Positions 39,270 through 45,405 of a stretch of 45,405 nt of DNA are shown in pieces. The position numbers and the translations under genes were made by a program. Below the pieces are notes generated by a model that saw only the letters and a program-made list of their open reading frames with translations, did not search any database and had not been told where the DNA came from. The stretch covers positions 1 to 45,405 of the IMG/VR virus record IMGVR_UViG_3300033388_002654; one strand, given 5' to 3'. The number at the start of each line of letters is the position of its first letter. Positions within the stretch are counted from its first letter, which is position 1. The stretch is from a virus.

Positions 39270-39403
39270 GAAAATACAAAGAAGACATTACTGTTGTTGC
39301 AGTAATTATCTTTTTTAGTTTATTTATTAAGACATGTAGTCAGGTTTTTTCTGATGAAAAACTTTCTCATCAACAAGAGATTCTTTCCACTTATCAACAG
39401 TGA
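39266..39403 (+). CDS. Possible small membrane protein (45 aa)
   Basis: ATG 39266 overlaps the preceding stop. After a short basic start comes a hydrophobic helix, DITVVAVIIFFSLFI, then CSQVFSDEKLSHQQ. The last 77 bases overlap the convergent HTH gene, which makes it less certain. It would be a single-pass protein. Confidence 0.4.
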   Translation: MRKYKEDITVVAVIIFFSLFIKTCSQVFSDEKLSHQQEILSTYQQ

Positions 39404-39602
39404 TAAATATTCCAAGATTCTTCGCAACAAGAGTGAATAAAACCGTGTACGGCATTTCAAGATTTGCCGCACCATCAGCAGTATATTTTCTGAATGTTCT
39501 GCTATTTTTCATGCCAGCTTGTTTTGCTGCTTCGCTTCCAGACAGATCAAAAGCCTTCAGAATTGTTCTCACTTCAATTGCTGTTGGTGCAGTATAAATC
39601 AT
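39327..39602 (-). CDS. HTH protein of a common phage type (91 aa)
   Basis: The sequence TAIEVRTILKAFDLSGSEAA, KQAGMKNSRTFRKYTADGAA and YTVLFTLVAKNLGI has a helix-turn-helix with SGSEAAKQAGMKNSRTFRKY as the core. Such proteins are found near phage control regions. It is the last gene of the second minus-strand block and overlaps DUF1643 by four bases. Confidence 0.68.
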   Translation of the reverse strand: MIYTAPTAIEVRTILKAFDLSGSEAAKQAGMKNSRTFRKYTADGAANLEMPYTVLFTLVAKNLGIFITVDKWKESLVDEKVFHQKKPDYMS

Positions 39603-40108
39603 GGTCTTAATCTCGCTTCTTTCAATAGCATTGGTTTTAAGGATTTTTTCAAGTATAGCGGGTGCGCTGGCATTCTGCTATTTCTATTTATTTTTAAGCA
39701 GTGAACGTCAATTCCATGATGAGCAAGTAGAAGCTCAACTTCATGGCCTCTGTTCATGTGTGAAGCATGATTTGACCATGCAGCCACAACCAGACCTGAT
39801 TGCTTACATGTTTCAATAATGTGTTTATTATTATCTATGCCAACAGGCTCATCTTGACACTTCATTTCAAGCGGGTCTGTTGCCCTGAAGCCAAATATAT
39901 TCAGCATTATAAATGCAGGGTAACCCCATTCTTGAGCATAATTAATGCACCTTCTCACAGTCGGATCATCAGTCGTTTCTGTTGCCGTTGATGGATTCAA
40001 GCAAATAAAAGTGCAAGCGCCTTCTTTTTCAAATCGCTCTTCATCAAATATTCTTCTGAGCGTGTATCTGTATTTCCTACAGGGTGAAAATATTGCATCT
40101 TTAATCAT
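39599..40108 (-). CDS. DUF1643 family protein (169 aa)
   Basis: The landmarks CTFICLNPSTATETTDDPTV, RRCINYAQEWGYPAFIMLNI and FGFRATDP are those of DUF1643, a family present in phages and bacteria with no firmly known biochemical role. ATG 40108 overlaps the upstream gene and is preferred over the longer start. Catalytic residues cannot be assigned. Confidence 0.82.
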   Translation of the reverse strand: MIKDAIFSPCRKYRYTLRRIFDEERFEKEGACTFICLNPSTATETTDDPTVRRCINYAQEWGYPAFIMLNIFGFRATDPLEMKCQDEPVGIDNNKHIIETCKQSGLVVAAWSNHASHMNRGHEVELLLAHHGIDVHCLKINRNSRMPAHPLYLKKSLKPMLLKEARLRP

Positions 40109-40383
40109 TGGTTTGCATATCCTATCCAAATAATTTCACATATAGCATCCCAAAATAATTTTGAAGATGATATTTTTTCATTCCCATTGAGCCATCCTTT
40201 CTCTTTCCATGTTTCAATAATTTCAGTCTCTTCATCATTTATCTTTGCTTCATCTATAAATCCGCCATTAATAATAATGTATTGGATATAAGGGAAAAGC
40301 CTTAATTCTCGAACTGTTAATGCATCTATAGACAGAAGTTCTTTTGCTTTTTCACTTATTTCATCAGTTAATATTCCACGCAT
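40105..40383 (-). CDS. Hypothetical protein (92 aa)
   Basis: GGAG before ATG 40383 decides the start; the longer frame runs into the zinc-finger gene. The protein is helical and acidic (LTDEISEKAKELLSIDALTV, IETWKEKGWLNG) with an aromatic end (LFWDAICEIIWIGYANQ). No family is recognised. Its end overlaps DUF1643 by four bases. Confidence 0.6.
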   Translation of the reverse strand: MRGILTDEISEKAKELLSIDALTVRELRLFPYIQYIIINGGFIDEAKINDEETEIIETWKEKGWLNGNEKISSSKLFWDAICEIIWIGYANQ

Positions 40384-40402
40384 TTTAATTTCTCCGGTTG
40401 GT

Positions 40403-40684
40403 TTATATGCAATGCCTTTCTCTAAGCTCTTCTTCTGTGTATTCACCTTTGTAGTAATTACACCACTTAGAGCCTTTTCTGTGAATGTGAAAAATACCAT
40501 CACATGTGCAATTATATTTTTTAGCTTCTCTTTTTGAGCTTCTAAAGCTATCAATAGCAAGCTCACCACCACATGCAACGCATTTTTTTTCTTTTAAATA
40601 CAATTCAATTGGCTTTTTAAATGTGACTCGCATTCTACAATAATTATCTTTGCCTCTGTTCTTGCATCTATAGCGGTAAATCAT
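40403..40684 (-). CDS. Zinc-ribbon phage protein (93 aa)
   Basis: From ATG 40684 the protein has RYRCKNRGKDNYCRMRV, then KKCVACGGELAIDS and CTCDGIFHIHRKGSKWCNYY, giving several Cys/His pairs suited to zinc binding. Similar proteins of about this size are often next to HNH genes in phages. The start overlaps the HNH gene by 17 bases. Confidence 0.68.
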   Translation of the reverse strand: MIYRYRCKNRGKDNYCRMRVTFKKPIELYLKEKKCVACGGELAIDSFRSSKREAKKYNCTCDGIFHIHRKGSKWCNYYKGEYTEEELRERHCI

Positions 40685-41057
40685 ATTGCTCAACCTTTTC
40701 AAACCTAAACAAATCAGGAATCTCAAAAGGGTGGTCAGGCCATCGTTTATTGCTCTTTTGAAGATTCTCTTTTGCGCTGATAATTTCTAAGTTCCAAGGA
40801 ACATGAAGACCGCAAACAATATCTGAACAAATTGGAATGATATGGTCAACATGAACATCACGCCCTTCTTTTCTCATCTGTTTTGCTCTGGCGTATATCT
40901 GCTTGAACCTAATGTCTTCAGCGCACCAATCAGGCCAAGCTTTATGCAATGCACGATAATACAAAACCGACCTTCTATAATTTCTATTCAAATTAGGGTC
41001 ATCAGGGTCTTGCTTTGTAAGCCAGCTCGGATTGTGTTTTTTAATTGGTGTTGATAT
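40668..41057 (-). CDS. HNH nuclease with apparent ATA start (129 aa)
   Basis: The HNH core reads VHVDHIIPI, CGLHVPWNLEIISAKENLQK. Homologous phage proteins normally start several residues before the KHNPSWLTKQDPDDPN region, which is present here in frame but lacks ATG, GTG or TTG; the only start-like codon at the expected place is ATA (41057-41055), overlapping the upstream stop. A TTG at 40991 would give 107 residues but lacks a ribosome site. It may use a rare start or carry a start mutation. Confidence 0.75.
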   Translation of the reverse strand: MSTPIKKHNPSWLTKQDPDDPNLNRNYRRSVLYYRALHKAWPDWCAEDIRFKQIYARAKQMRKEGRDVHVDHIIPICSDIVCGLHVPWNLEIISAKENLQKSNKRWPDHPFEIPDLFRFEKVEQYDLPL

Positions 41058-41323
41058 TATTCTTTCAACAGCTTTTTTGCAGCTTCATTAATAAACTTCT
41101 GAATCTTCTCTGAATTAAGAACAATATTCATACAGTCATGTTTTAAATAATTAGCACCATGCATTTCATTCATTGCCATTATTAAAGACAGAATCTTTGC
41201 TGATTGTTTTGGCAGGTAATCGGCCTCTTCGCATCGTTGATAATGCCTGAGACTCAAACAAAGCATATTTGCAAACTGAGTTTGCGTGAGGTTGTGTGTT
41301 GTTCTAAGTTTTTTTAAATGCAT
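41057..41323 (-). CDS. XRE-family HTH regulator (88 aa)
   Basis: From ATG 41323 the chain reads LKKLRTTHNLTQTQFANMLC, then LSLRHYQRCEEADYLPKQSA, a clear XRE helix-turn-helix with LTQTQFANMLCLSLRHYQRC as the DNA-binding core. The rest is helical. It could autoregulate this minus block. The stop lies at the HNH start. Confidence 0.78.
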   Translation of the reverse strand: MHLKKLRTTHNLTQTQFANMLCLSLRHYQRCEEADYLPKQSAKILSLIMAMNEMHGANYLKHDCMNIVLNSEKIQKFINEAAKKLLKE

Positions 41324-41324
41324 T

Positions 41325-41549
41325 TTATTTTCCAAATAATAATTCAATAAGTAGAGCAGGGAGTAATGCAATAAAAGCAAATACAATAGATATGCAAAAG
41401 CTACCGAGTATTAATACTGTAAATAATTTTATGATGTCGGTGTCAATCTTTGGTTTCATCAGTTTTTCCTCTGGTTTAGGTCTGGGAAGTTCCCGCCTGT
41501 TGAATACATAATATGACGCCAAGTCATAAAGATCAAGCATTAATTTCAA
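41325..41549 (-). CDS. Small membrane protein (74 aa)
   Basis: TTG 41549 has AGGTGAA at good distance; ATG 41540 is an alternative. A basic N-terminal part (NRRELPRPKPEEKLMKPK) is followed by one long hydrophobic region, LFTVLILGSFCISIVFAFIA and onward to the C-terminus. It may cross the membrane once or twice. Its function is unknown. Confidence 0.6.
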   Translation of the reverse strand: MKLMLDLYDLASYYVFNRRELPRPKPEEKLMKPKIDTDIIKLFTVLILGSFCISIVFAFIALLPALLIELLFGK

Positions 41550-41630
41550 TTAAATTCACCTTTATTCTGAGCAGGCATATCAGCATATTATTTGTCATCA
41601 TTTCAGGCCGCAACCCGCAACAGATATTTA

Positions 41631-41643
41631 AGGGCGTAGCCCT
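41631..41643. other. Perfect short hairpin AGGGC-GTA-GCCCT
   Basis: This hairpin lies between the HNH and membrane-protein genes; a T-rich stretch follows on the plus strand only. It could be a weak terminator or an RNA-processing signal. The surrounding 128 bp holds no gene. Confidence 0.4.
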
Positions 41644-41678
41644 CGATTTTATTTTTCAAGATAATCATATATATTGAA

Positions 41679-42080
41679 TTATTTTTTAGTTATTTTGTAT
41701 CTTGATTTGAAGTTGCACTTGCAATATCTATTGCCTTCACTTGTATATAAAACAACATTCTTTGCGTTATCAGTCGGCGTTAATAATCTTAAATTATCTA
41801 ATTTATTATTTAGGGTGTCGCCATCAATATGGTCTATTACAAGACCTTCTGGAGGCATATAACCATGGGTAAGAAACCACGCGACACGATGACATCCATA
41901 GGTCATGGATTTGTAATTAAGGACTCTATAGAAGCCGCTATATTTATTTTTACTTAGATTCCCTGCTATTGACATAGGCCATTGAAAGCCTTTTTTTGCT
42001 CTTGGTCTAAATATCAACCAATAGATAACGCCTGTTTCTGGATTGTATTCGAGAACTGTTTTTAATTCTTTTAAGCTCAT
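41679..42080 (-). CDS. HNH homing endonuclease (133 aa)
   Basis: ATG 42080 has AGGTGAAG close before it. The HNH core is GCHRVAWFLTHGYMPPEGLV, IDHIDGDTLNNKLDNLRLLT. It belongs to the same class as the enzyme at 25689 (both start with a LKELLRYNPETG-like segment), but the two differ in their C-terminal halves; this one ends after the HNH region with NRYCKCNFKSRYKI. It lies next to the origin candidate. Confidence 0.88.
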   Translation of the reverse strand: MSLKELKTVLEYNPETGVIYWLIFRPRAKKGFQWPMSIAGNLSKNKYSGFYRVLNYKSMTYGCHRVAWFLTHGYMPPEGLVIDHIDGDTLNNKLDNLRLLTPTDNAKNVVLYTSEGNRYCKCNFKSRYKITKK

Positions 42081-42220
42081 AACTTCACCTGAATCAATAT
42101 GCCCGATCATAAAAGATAGTTAGAAACCCGATCAGGTAAGGGCTGTCTCTGGGTAATTAATCCAGATAATCTAACTGGGCATTACTTTAGTTTAGACTAA
42201 AAACAATAGCAAGTTTTGAT

Positions 42221-42252
42221 TGTGGATAAACCCCATAACAACCTGTGGATAA
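42221..42252 (-). other. Pair of DnaA boxes
   Basis: TGTGGATAA occurs at 42221-42229 and 42244-42252, the reverse complement of the consensus TTATCCACA, both in the same orientation. Two perfect matches so close together in a non-coding area are unlikely by chance in a genome of this size. Confidence 0.75.
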
Positions 42253-42759
42253 ACCATAGACAGTTTTTTTGGCTAAAAACACATACTAAGAAAAAACGTA
42301 GAAACTTACGAAAAGTATGGATTTGTAGGCTATTGATAAATATAGATAATTGAACGAACGTACCAACGAACGTGGCAACTAAACGCCAACACTCCTTACT
42401 CCTTACTGGTTTATTAAATATAAATATAGTTATTAGAGGTAGACACAAAAATAACTTTAGACCATAAAAAAGCAGAATTATTGCTGTTACAAAACAAAGC
42501 TGTATGAATGGATGAAAAATAAGGGGAATGAAAAATAAGAGCCTCTAAGCAGACGATGGACACCATGCTAAACATTCACCCTATGAAACAAATAAAACCT
42601 TACAGAGCCTCTCAGATTTTGCCTAACGTGTATTTTTAACGGTAATTATTACTATTATTTTTAGTGCTGATATTGATATATTGATAATTTCTATCGTTAA
42701 TTTTGCTTTGATAGGTTTTTTCTATTGATGAAAGTAATTGAAAATAGATGTGTATATTG

Positions 42760-42788
42760 TTTGCTTTATCCTGAAAGGTGTGTATAAT
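42760..42788 (+). promoter_or_regulatory. Early promoter P0 (plus strand)
   Basis: TTTGCT (42760-42765) with 17 bp, or TTGCTT with 16 bp, precedes a perfect TATAAT (42783-42788) in a GTGTGTATAAT context like that of the promoter at 1789. It is the only evident start for the transcript that runs through the small early genes and the cassette-like ORFs. No ATTGC operator covers it. Confidence 0.6.
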
Positions 42789-42812
42789 TAAACCATCAGA
42801 GCAGCAAACAGC

Positions 42813-43085
42813 TTGACTCGAAACCAGATAGGACTGAAGAAAATAAACTCACCAGACAAACAAATTTTTGCAACACTTTCACAAATAGCAACAAACATTC
42901 AAATTGACGGTGCAACTGAAGCTTTCAACAAAGCCGATACTGAAACTCAAGTCAAAATGATTGAAGCTTATCTAAATGATATTTTTAGAAAGCAATCTCA
43001 GTTCCAAAGTAAATATCTAACCAATAACGAATTCAAGAAAGAATTTCAGAAACTTGTTTATCAAATGATTAAGGAAGAGCTATGA
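42813..43085 (+). CDS. Hypothetical helical protein (90 aa)
   Basis: The only usable start is TTG 42813, 25 bases after the -10 box, with no ribosome site upstream; the true start is uncertain. The protein is helical with GATEAFNKADTETQVKMIEA and EFKKEFQKLVYQMIKEEL segments. Its end overlaps the next ATG by four bases. It would be the first early gene. No family is recognised. Confidence 0.55.
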   Translation: MTRNQIGLKKINSPDKQIFATLSQIATNIQIDGATEAFNKADTETQVKMIEAYLNDIFRKQSQFQSKYLTNNEFKKEFQKLVYQMIKEEL

Positions 43086-43396
43086 ACAACCGTCAAAAAA
43101 TAATGCTAGCAGTTTTAAATCTTGGTAATAAATCATTGGATAGTGAAATTGTATGGTATATGGAATGTGAGCACGAAGACCATTATGATATTGCAGATGC
43201 CTTCGATGATGTTTTTGATTTAGCTGTAGATCATGGTCGGAGATATTTAATAAGACTTTGTTATCAAGTAATGATTGAAGCCGGTTATCTTGTAGAGCAA
43301 CCAATTAAACCAACATCATGCAGAGACATGAGAATTACTTTTAATAAAATTAAATATGATTATGTTTCTGGATGGTCAGCTTGGATTGAGGAATAA
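43082..43396 (+). CDS. Hypothetical protein (104 aa)
   Basis: The ATGA overlap sets the start. The sequence contains DSEIVWYMECEHEDHYDIAD and GRRYLIRLCYQVMIEAGYLV, a mixed alpha/beta pattern with an acidic middle. It ends with YDYVSGWSAWIEE. Function is unknown. Confidence 0.6.
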   Translation: MNNRQKIMLAVLNLGNKSLDSEIVWYMECEHEDHYDIADAFDDVFDLAVDHGRRYLIRLCYQVMIEAGYLVEQPIKPTSCRDMRITFNKIKYDYVSGWSAWIEE

Positions 43397-43398
43397 TT

Positions 43399-43776
43399 GT
43401 GAGCAATACAAAATCAAAAGCCATAAGAAAGCTTTAAGAAATGTTTGCTGCAAAAGAAGTAAGATTATTCAGTTCTGGTGATAGCTGGGAAGATACAGAC
43501 CCAGATGACATTATCAATGATTTAAACCAAGTCTTTGATGTAATTAAATATAAAACAACAAATGATTTAAGAGCTAAAGAAGCTGTATTTGTTGGCGTTG
43601 ATTTTGACTCAAGAGCGAGACAAGTTAAATGGGATATGTGTTTTTCCCCGAATACAAGAGCAGAGAAAACAATATATTGGTTTTTATATGGAAGGAAATA
43701 TTCACCATATCCACAACACCTAAATTGCAGATGTCAAAGTAATATTATTTTACAAAGTAAGGATGAATTGAAATGA
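43399..43776 (+). pseudogene. ORF interrupted by an in-frame TAA; C-terminus resembles a MuF end
   Basis: GTG 43399 with GAGGA upstream starts 12 codons that stop at TAA 43435-43437; the same frame continues one codon later with ATG 43441 to encode 111 residues (43441-43776). The downstream ATG has no good ribosome site, so the TAA looks like a nonsense mutation, error or recoding site. The last residues, YPQHLNCRCQ, match the His-X2-Cys-Arg-Cys ending of MuF-like proteins. Function is unknown. Confidence 0.55.
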
Positions 43777-44258
43777 AAGCACTGGCTATTATATTATTTA
43801 TTACTCTGGCTTCAGGCTGTGATGTTGAAGTTTCTAATGATGGTTATGTTCACAATACAAATGACTATGACTTAATTGATGACAACACAAAGCTGAGAAT
43901 TAAATTTGACCCTTCAATTGATGAAATATTTGAAATTGATTATTTCATTATGACTTGGGAAAGAATTCAAAAATGCAGTGGTCTTTCGATGTATCCAGCA
44001 CCATATGTTTTGATAGTTAAAACCATGACTGACAGAAAAGGCGCTTTCTATCATTCTAACCATGTGATTGAAATTGAAGTTGAGCAGGTATCAAGAACAA
44101 CAAGCGCAACTCTTTCTCATGAAATGCTTCACTATTTGCTCTATACAAATGGCCTGCATGAAATCAACAACAATCATGATCATTATCTTTTCAAGCGTTG
44201 CCCACAGGGTATCTTTCAATATGAGATTGATTATTATATTAATGGTGAATATAAATGA
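43773..44258 (+). CDS. Lipoprotein with zinc metalloprotease motif (161 aa)
   Basis: The signal MKALAIILFITLASGC ends in a lipobox (ASGC, Cys16), so the protein should be lipid-anchored in the envelope. SHEMLHYLLYTNGLHE (115-130) is a zincin-like HExxH site with further His at 129, 135 and 137 as possible third ligands. No known peptidase family is certain. Its place in the early region suggests early action at the cell envelope, for example superinfection exclusion or modification of a surface protein. Confidence 0.65.
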   Translation: MKALAIILFITLASGCDVEVSNDGYVHNTNDYDLIDDNTKLRIKFDPSIDEIFEIDYFIMTWERIQKCSGLSMYPAPYVLIVKTMTDRKGAFYHSNHVIEIEVEQVSRTTSATLSHEMLHYLLYTNGLHEINNNHDHYLFKRCPQGIFQYEIDYYINGEYK

Positions 44259-44307
44259 GCATTTCAGAGCAGGAACAAAAGAACCTTGATGACTTGAAGG
44301 TATAGAT

Positions 44308-44388
44308 ATGACTTTAAATATTTTTGAAGGCACTAAAAATCATATTATTAAAACAAACCCTAGCTACCAAAGAGGCACGCTTCAATAA
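44308..44388 (+). CDS. Possible very small protein (26 aa)
   Basis: GAAGG lies seven bases before ATG 44308. The ORF encodes a short basic peptide (NIFEGTKNHIIKTNPSYQRG). A 16-codon frame (44255-44305) overlapping the lipoprotein stop lies before it. Neither can be judged from the sequence alone. Confidence 0.3.
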   Translation: MTLNIFEGTKNHIIKTNPSYQRGTLQ

Positions 44389-44414
44389 ATATAACCCAAA
44401 GCTAAACTGAGAGC
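44389..44414 (+). other. Half attC-like site
   Basis: ATATAAC followed by CCAAAGCTAAACTGAGAG closely resembles the left half of the site at 44839 (ACATAAC, CTAAAGCATGACTGGAG). No matching right half (GTTRRRY) follows before the next ORF at 44420. It may be a fossil of a recombined attC. Confidence 0.4.
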
Positions 44415-44419
44415 GAATT

Positions 44420-44836
44420 ATGAATGAGAAAGGTGAAATTTACGAAACTGGTTTTTATGATGGACAAGCAGCAGAACAAAGCAGCAATAGCGAGTCAGAT
44501 TTGAGCGCCTTGTTATGTGTTGGCGACTTAGTGGTGCTAATTAGACGATTAGCCCATTCTTTAAATAAAGCCAGCCCTGACAACGTGTTAGTAAAGCAGG
44601 CAATGGGCTATTTAAGCAGAACCGATAAAAAAGGCTGCGTTACTCGTGAAGCAAGTATGTTTTCAGATTTTGAAATTAAGAGAATGGCAGTGAATCCTGA
44701 CGTTTTACGTGCTGTAGCAAATGAGCATGACTGTAGTGTATGTGAGGGTGAATCTATGGGTTACGACTGTAGCGGAAATATTAAAAGAGCAAAAGAGCTT
44801 GTAAAATTAGCCGATGAAATTGACGCTAATATTTAG
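44420..44836 (+). CDS. Hypothetical protein, possible cassette gene (138 aa)
   Basis: GAGAGCGAATT precedes the ATG. The N-terminal part is acidic and Ser-rich, and the middle reads LIRRLAHSLNKASPDNVLVK, then QAMGYLSRTDKKGC, a pattern I recall from small accessory proteins of several phages (the Asn-X-Leu-X3-Ala-X2-Tyr-Leu element). Its function is unknown. It lies between a half and a full attC-like site. Confidence 0.62.
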   Translation: MNEKGEIYETGFYDGQAAEQSSNSESDLSALLCVGDLVVLIRRLAHSLNKASPDNVLVKQAMGYLSRTDKKGCVTREASMFSDFEIKRMAVNPDVLRAVANEHDCSVCEGESMGYDCSGNIKRAKELVKLADEIDANI

Positions 44837-44838
44837 AC

Positions 44839-44904
44839 ACATAACCTAAAGCATGACTGGAGAGGCCGCTTTTTGGCCGAATCCGGTTTATGCAGTTGTT
44901 AGGC
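44839..44904 (+). other. attC-like integron recombination site
   Basis: ACATAAC (44839-44845) pairs with GTTAGGC (44898-44904) at five of seven positions; the arms around GCAT and GGA also pair, and the centre forms a perfect GGCC-GCTTTTT-GGCC hairpin. The 66-bp length and RYYYAAC/GTTRRRY-like ends fit attC, although R'' has one pyrimidine mismatch. The next ORF begins directly after it. Confidence 0.72.
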
Positions 44905-44922
44905 ATTTAATTGGAGAAATTA

Positions 44923-45402
44923 ATGAAGAATAAAGATCAAGGACCAGTAGAAGGGGAGAGTGTCGCTATATTTGTTGTATTCGTTAGCGTTCTCGTTGGT
45001 GAAATTGAAGTCATGATTGAGACAGAAAAAATGATTTCTCACGTAACAAACAAAGATGTATCTGACGAAGCAATAAAAGCATTAGAGTGCGTAAAAAATC
45101 TGTTAAGTATTAGTGATCGTGACGAATTAATAAATGCTTCAGCAGAGGCGCATAACGTAACTTATGTTCCAGATGAAGGCTCGTGCGATCACTACATAGA
45201 TATGCTTTCGTCATGTGTTTCAGCCATACGGTTTGGTTTGGCGCTGCCATGTCGATCACGCCACGCAGCAGAAGCCGCAGATCATGTTTGGAAACAGCGT
45301 TACGGTTTAACTTTGTTTGATAAGCACTCGAATAAGTGGGGGAAGCAATGGGCAAGAGCAAAATTTTATGAGGCGCTAGGCGTTGCTGCTTTAGTTGCCT
45401 AA
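44923..45402 (+). CDS. Hypothetical cassette protein (159 aa)
   Basis: ATG 44923 is preferred because GGAG lies before it; a TTG at 44911 is possible. The protein is helical and alpha-rich: EGESVAIFVVFVSVLVGEIE, a middle with SDEAIKALECVKNLLSISDR, and a C-terminal HAAEAADHVWKQRYG, FDKHSNKWGKQWARAKFYEA. A weak resemblance to DUF416-like helical proteins can be seen. It lies exactly between two attC-like sites on the circular map, as a promoterless integron cassette would. Confidence 0.75.
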   Translation: MKNKDQGPVEGESVAIFVVFVSVLVGEIEVMIETEKMISHVTNKDVSDEAIKALECVKNLLSISDRDELINASAEAHNVTYVPDEGSCDHYIDMLSSCVSAIRFGLALPCRSRHAAEAADHVWKQRYGLTLFDKHSNKWGKQWARAKFYEALGVAALVA

Positions 45403-45405
45403 CCA
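45292..45405. repeat. Terminal direct repeat, right copy
   Basis: Identical to positions 1-114. It marks where the circular assembly was cut and should be counted once. Confidence 0.95.

Larger units (their letters stand above)
42111..42812. other. Non-coding region: candidate replication origin
   Basis: The 700-bp gene-free stretch contains two perfect DnaA boxes, TGTGGATAA, at 42221-42229 and 42244-42252 (15 bp between). Nearby are AACGAACGT repeated at 42353 and 42365, TCCTTAC in tandem at 42393, ATGAAAAATAAG at 42512 and 42528, and AGAGCCTCT at 42538 and 42604, followed by a very AT-rich segment (about 42640-42760). An inverted repeat GTTAGA/TCTAAC surrounds a CTGG/CCAG hairpin near 42120-42180. 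An ATTGCTGTTAC half operator lies at 42480. This combination fits an origin. Confidence 0.6.

Noticed and set aside
42197-42448. 83-residue hydrophobic minus-strand ORF in the origin region
   Set aside because: No ribosome site, odd composition, and it covers the DnaA boxes and direct repeats; probably a chance frame.
42613-42640. GCCTAACGTG near 42624 as an attC core
   Set aside because: There is no matching right core or arms; a lone seven-base match.

Overview
The window is an essentially complete genome of a tailed, contractile (myovirus-type) phage, probably assembled as a circle: bases 1-114 are repeated exactly at 45292-45405, so the unit genome is 45,291 bp. A full head, neck, sheath, tube and baseplate gene set is present. 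The lysis genes (M15 endolysin, holin-like proteins, a possible nested spanin pair) and several lipobox proteins point to a Gram-negative host. An AT-rich gammaproteobacterium is likely, but this is inference. No integrase, transposase, tRNA, rRNA or CRISPR array was seen.

Layout. (1) 42.1-42.8 kb is non-coding and holds two perfect DnaA boxes, short direct repeats and an early promoter; it is the best origin candidate. (2) 42.8 kb through the circle junction to 6.6 kb is a plus-strand early/accessory region: small unknown genes, a lipoprotein with an HEMLH zinc-protease motif, a run of small ORFs separated by integron-type attC sites (two full and two half-like), a DUF6948-like gene, a 44-unit hexanucleotide array, a Rad50/SbcC-like ATPase, a row of tiny coupled genes, SSB and a ParB-domain protein. 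(3) 6.6-25.7 kb is the structural module: terminase small and large subunits, DUF1073 portal, MuF-like protein, DUF2213 protease/scaffold with an internal start, cement protein, DUF2184 capsid, neck proteins, DUF3383 sheath, DUF3277 tube, tail chaperone with a -1 frameshift, short tape measure, hub, spike, gp25-like wedge, baseplate J and DUF2612 protein. (4) 25.7-32.1 kb holds an HNH homing endonuclease, tail fibre genes and a beta-helix tailspike. (5) 32.1-33.9 kb is the lysis cassette, ended by a terminator. (6) 34.2-37.5 kb is a minus-strand recombination operon (RecE-like nuclease with a SAP insert, and an AAA_24/Sak4-like ATPase). (7) 37.6-42.1 kb is a mixed control and replication region: a small Cro-like HTH protein, VRR-NUC nuclease, DUF1376 protein, further HTH proteins, DUF1643 and two more HNH proteins.

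How it fits together. Three near-identical 16-bp palindromes of the form ATTGC-N6-GCAAT each lie between the -35 and -10 boxes of a promoter: one upstream of the DUF6948-like/Rad50-like/SSB operon and two in the minus-strand recombination operon. This suggests that one repressor, perhaps the 75-residue HTH protein at 37.6 kb, controls both recombination blocks. The most unusual element is the attC-bounded ORF series across the circle junction, which looks like integron gene cassettes lodged in a phage early operon. Also notable are the hexamer array, the carbohydrate-binding-like domain inserted into the DUF2612 baseplate protein, and several genes that look broken or recoded (5.2 kb, 41.06 kb, 43.4 kb).
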